This document shows positions 5,781 to 7,367 of a stretch of 7,367 nt of DNA, in pieces. The notes beneath the pieces are model-generated. The model saw only the letters and a program-made list of their open reading frames with translations, was not told the DNA's origin and did no database searches. A program made the translations under genes and the position numbers. Each line of letters begins with the position of its first letter. Position 1 is the first letter of the stretch. Source of the stretch: Myxococcales bacterium (GTDB taxonomy: Bacteria > Myxococcota > Polyangia > Polyangiales > Polyangiaceae); the NCBI GenBank assembly GCA_020430865.1, contig JAGQIY010000541.1, positions 1 to 7,367 on the forward strand, in the 5' to 3' direction.

Positions 5781-6872
5781 CTACTGCTTCGCGAACCGCC
5801 AGATCGGCTGAGCGCTACCTTCACTCACCGTGTAGTACGCTTTGCCATCGGCAGCGAAGGCGACGGCTTCGCCTTGGCCCTCGGCGGCTTGAGGCACCTC
5901 GCACGGCGAGGCTTTCAAAGCATCGGCGACGCTGACCCCTGAATTGCGCAGGTAGAGGTGCACCGCACCGTAGGTGCGGAGGGCGATGTAGCGTCCGTCG
6001 GGGCTGATGTCGCCGCCGGTCACCAGCTGGGTCATCACGCCGCTTGCGTCGCCTTCATAGGCCAGCGTGGTGCGGCCCACCGCGTGCGGCGCAGCTGCGC
6101 GATAGATCCCCGAAGAGACGAGGCCCTTGGTGACGATGATCAGGTCGCCCGTCAGCGGATCGCTGAGCAACGTCTCCGCGTTGTGAGCGCCATCCGGGTA
6201 CTCGAACTCCAGCGCCTCGGCGCCGCTCAAGTCCTGCGTGCCGCCGCCGATGGTCGGCTCGACGACGCGATACAGCGTGACGAAGCTGCGCTGCGCGCTG
6301 TTGTCACCAATATCCGCGAGGTACAGGTAGTCGCTTCCCGCGTCGGGACCGGGGCCGAGAGCGATGTCTTCCCAGTCCGTGGCGCTGGCGTCGGTCAGGT
6401 TGAAGACGCCGAGGTCGCTGCCATCGCTCTTCAACGCGAAGACCCGGGCGGAGTCGCCTGAGTCGTTGTGCAACCAGAACACGTCGCTCTGCTTGCGACT
6501 GGCGACGAGGCCCGAGGCTTCCGTCACTTGCGAGTTCGCCACGTTGCCCACGGTCACACCATCGGCAAACGTGGGGCAGCTCAAGGCGGCCCCGCTCCCG
6601 CCGCTCGAGCTCCCGCCGCTCGAGCTCCCGCCGTTCGCACTGCCTCCGCTTGCAGTGCCACCGCTCGCGGCGCCGCCATTGGCAGTACCGCCGGTCGCCG
6701 CGCCCCCCTCACCCCCAGCTGCGCCGGATCCGGCGTTACCTGAACCGGCGCTGCCGCCAGTGGCGTTGCTCCCGCCTGAGCCCCCGCTGGACTCGTCGGA
6801 GGAGCAGCCAACGATGGCGCCTGCGGAAAACACTGTGAAGGCCGCGGCGAGTGAGAGACGGGAGACGCGCAT
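5781..6872 (-). CDS. Beta-propeller-like lipoprotein with glycine-rich pentapeptide linker
   Basis: Predicted lipoprotein of 363 residues. The signal peptide (MRVSR, hydrophobic 6-20) ends in a canonical lipobox IVGC with C23 lipidated. Residues 29-96 are a Gly/Ser/Ala linker, in its second half regular GG[STA]xx pentapeptides. The domain at about 99-363 is rich in short beta-strands and acidic turn motifs: EASGLVASRK (118-127), LHNDSGDSARVFAL (134-147), DWEDIALGPG (166-175), LYLADIGDNS (183-192), PDGAHNAETLL (226-236), VTGGDISPDGRYIALRTY (284-301) and GEAVAF (334-339). This resembles propeller-like secreted proteins in actinobacteria and myxobacteria that carry 'HNDSGD' and 'DIGDN' motifs and have no settled function; the acidic turns could bind calcium. 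C99 and C324 are the only domain cysteines and may form a disulfide joining its ends. The ATG is preceded by AGGA at 7 nt. The gene follows thiC by 35 nt on the same strand and may share its transcript, though no link to thiamine synthesis is visible. Confidence 0.75.
   Translation of the reverse strand: MRVSRLSLAAAFTVFSAGAIVGCSSDESSGGSGGSNATGGSAGSGNAGSGAAGGEGGAATGGTANGGAASGGTASGGSANGGSSSGGSSSGGSGAALSCPTFADGVTVGNVANSQVTEASGLVASRKQSDVFWLHNDSGDSARVFALKSDGSDLGVFNLTDASATDWEDIALGPGPDAGSDYLYLADIGDNSAQRSFVTLYRVVEPTIGGGTQDLSGAEALEFEYPDGAHNAETLLSDPLTGDLIIVTKGLVSSGIYRAAAPHAVGRTTLAYEGDASGVMTQLVTGGDISPDGRYIALRTYGAVHLYLRNSGVSVADALKASPCEVPQAAEGQGEAVAFAADGKAYYTVSEGSAQPIWRFAKQ
6588..6692 (-). repeat. 15-nt tandem repeat coding GG[STA]xx pentapeptides
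   Basis: Residues 61-95 of the propeller lipoprotein are seven pentapeptides: GGTAN, GGAAS, GGTAS, GGSAN, GGSSS, GGSSS and GGSGA. At the DNA level the tract from 6594 to 6633 has a perfect 15-nt period (about 2.7 copies, each with a CTCGAG palindrome), a sign of recent slippage duplication. The surrounding units have diverged but keep the period. Confidence 0.85.
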
Positions 6873-6879
6873 TGGTCGA

Positions 6880-6883
6880 TCCT
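6880..6883 (-). promoter_or_regulatory. Ribosome binding site of the propeller lipoprotein
   Basis: On the leftward strand AGGA stands 7 nt before the ATG at 6872, in the 35-nt gap after thiC. This supports the chosen start. A second AGGAG lies further upstream, too far for optimal spacing. Confidence 0.6.
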
Positions 6884-6901
6884 ATAGCAACTCCTGGCTG
6901 G

Positions 6902-6916
6902 CGCGCGCTACGCGCG
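6902..6916 (-). other. CGCGCG hairpin with the thiC stop codon as its loop
   Basis: CGCGCG occurs on both sides of the thiC TAG stop (6908-6910), giving a perfect 6-bp GC stem with a 3-nt loop that is exactly the stop codon. No T run follows in the leftward direction, so it is not an intrinsic terminator. It could slow ribosomes or affect mRNA decay at the thiC/lipoprotein junction, or be chance in GC-rich DNA. Confidence 0.35.
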
Positions 6917-7367
6917 GGCGTCGGGTTGCTTGGTGCGCAGCTGAACCAGCTTTTCCTCTTGGATTTGTTGCGCAGAGTTCGGGTCCACGTAATCGGAGTG
7001 ACACGAGGCCTTCGCTTCCTCCGCGCCCACGGCGCGCTTGGTCTTGGAGGCCAGCTTGTGGATCTCGTCGGGGCTCAGCACGCCGCGCTTCTCCAGGATC
7101 TCCTTCTGATCCGCGGTGAGCGCGGCAGACTTCAGCACCCGCTCCCGCTGGTAGCCATCGGCCTTGCCCGACGCGAACTCGGCGATCTCCTTGCTGATGC
7201 GCACGGAGCACCAGTCGTGGCCGCACATCGCGCAGAAGTCCGTGTCCACGTCGAGATCCTCGTCGTGGAACGCACGCGCGGTGTCGGAGTCGAATGCGAG
7301 ATCAAAGTGTTTCTCCCAGTTCAGCGCGGCGCGCGCCTTGGTGAGGTCGTCGTCCCAGTCTCGGCTG
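6908..7367 (-). CDS. thiC: Phosphomethylpyrimidine synthase ThiC, C-terminal part
   Basis: This is the last 152 or so residues of ThiC, the radical-SAM enzyme that rearranges aminoimidazole ribotide to hydroxymethylpyrimidine phosphate in thiamine synthesis. The frame is open to the right edge, so the catalytic TIM barrel lies outside the window. The visible part starts SRDWDDDLTKARAALNWEKH, then FDLAFDSDTARAFHDEDL, which matches the family's WE-x-x-F-x-LALDP-x-x-AR-x-x-HDE region. It is followed by CAMCGHDWC, the non-canonical C-x2-C-x4-C motif on the flexible C-terminal segment that holds the [4Fe-4S] cluster. About 95 residues follow the cluster motif (KEIAEFASGKADGYQRERVL, then LSPDEIHKLASKTKRAVGAE, with a further cysteine in ASCHSDY). 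This is clearly longer than the tail I recall for E. coli ThiC, about 45 residues. Any TPP riboswitch would lie upstream, beyond the window. Stop TAG at 6908-6910, followed 35 nt later by the propeller lipoprotein. Confidence 0.95.
   Translation of the reverse strand, partial: SRDWDDDLTKARAALNWEKHFDLAFDSDTARAFHDEDLDVDTDFCAMCGHDWCSVRISKEIAEFASGKADGYQRERVLKSAALTADQKEILEKRGVLSPDEIHKLASKTKRAVGAEEAKASCHSDYVDPNSAQQIQEEKLVQLRTKQPDARA

Noticed and set aside
4926..6787. CRISPR array or intergenic tandem repeat
   Set aside because: The repetitive DNA lies within coding frames, has a 15-nt period without spacers, and is explained by pentapeptide repeats.
6364..7119. Rightward 251-codon proline-rich frame
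   Set aside because: It is the complement of the linker repeat and of thiC; the leftward genes have clear signal peptide and cluster motifs.

Overview
The window is a GC-rich segment of a bacterial chromosome. It most resembles a myxobacterium (Myxococcota, probably the Polyangia/Sorangiineae side). This is inferred from the high GC, the many envelope lipoproteins with glycine/serine/threonine-rich low-complexity stretches, an RCC1-type repeat lipoprotein with paired cysteines, and a secreted copper-monooxygenase-fold protein with a cysteine-rich tail. No mobile element, tRNA, rRNA or CRISPR was seen.

Layout. Two genes read rightward: the 3' two thirds of typA (bipA), whose GTPase domain lies off the left edge, then a seven-repeat RCC1-like lipoprotein. 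Five genes read leftward. In transcription order from the right edge these are the 3' end of thiC, a beta-propeller-like lipoprotein 35 nt downstream, a 302-nt gap, a small glycine-rich lipoprotein, a PHM/DBH-fold type II copper protein starting only 2 nt after it, and, after 55 nt, an RsmC/RlmG-type methyltransferase. The RCC1 gene and the methyltransferase converge at about 2432-2520.

The conserved housekeeping genes (typA, thiC, methyltransferase) enclose four exported proteins of poorly known function. The best candidate for something undescribed is the leftward pair at 3635-5478. The copper protein keeps all six copper ligands of peptidylglycine alpha-hydroxylating monooxygenase, with matching spacing, and the cysteines for three of its disulfides. 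It lacks the three residues that bind the peptide carboxylate in PHM, so its substrate is probably not a peptidyl-glycine. Its ribosome binding site lies in the last codons of the glycine-rich lipoprotein gene, so the two are very likely made together. That lipoprotein carries a compact six-cysteine module and a pentapeptide repeat tail. The propeller lipoprotein uses the same type of pentapeptide repeat as the linker between its lipid anchor and its domain.
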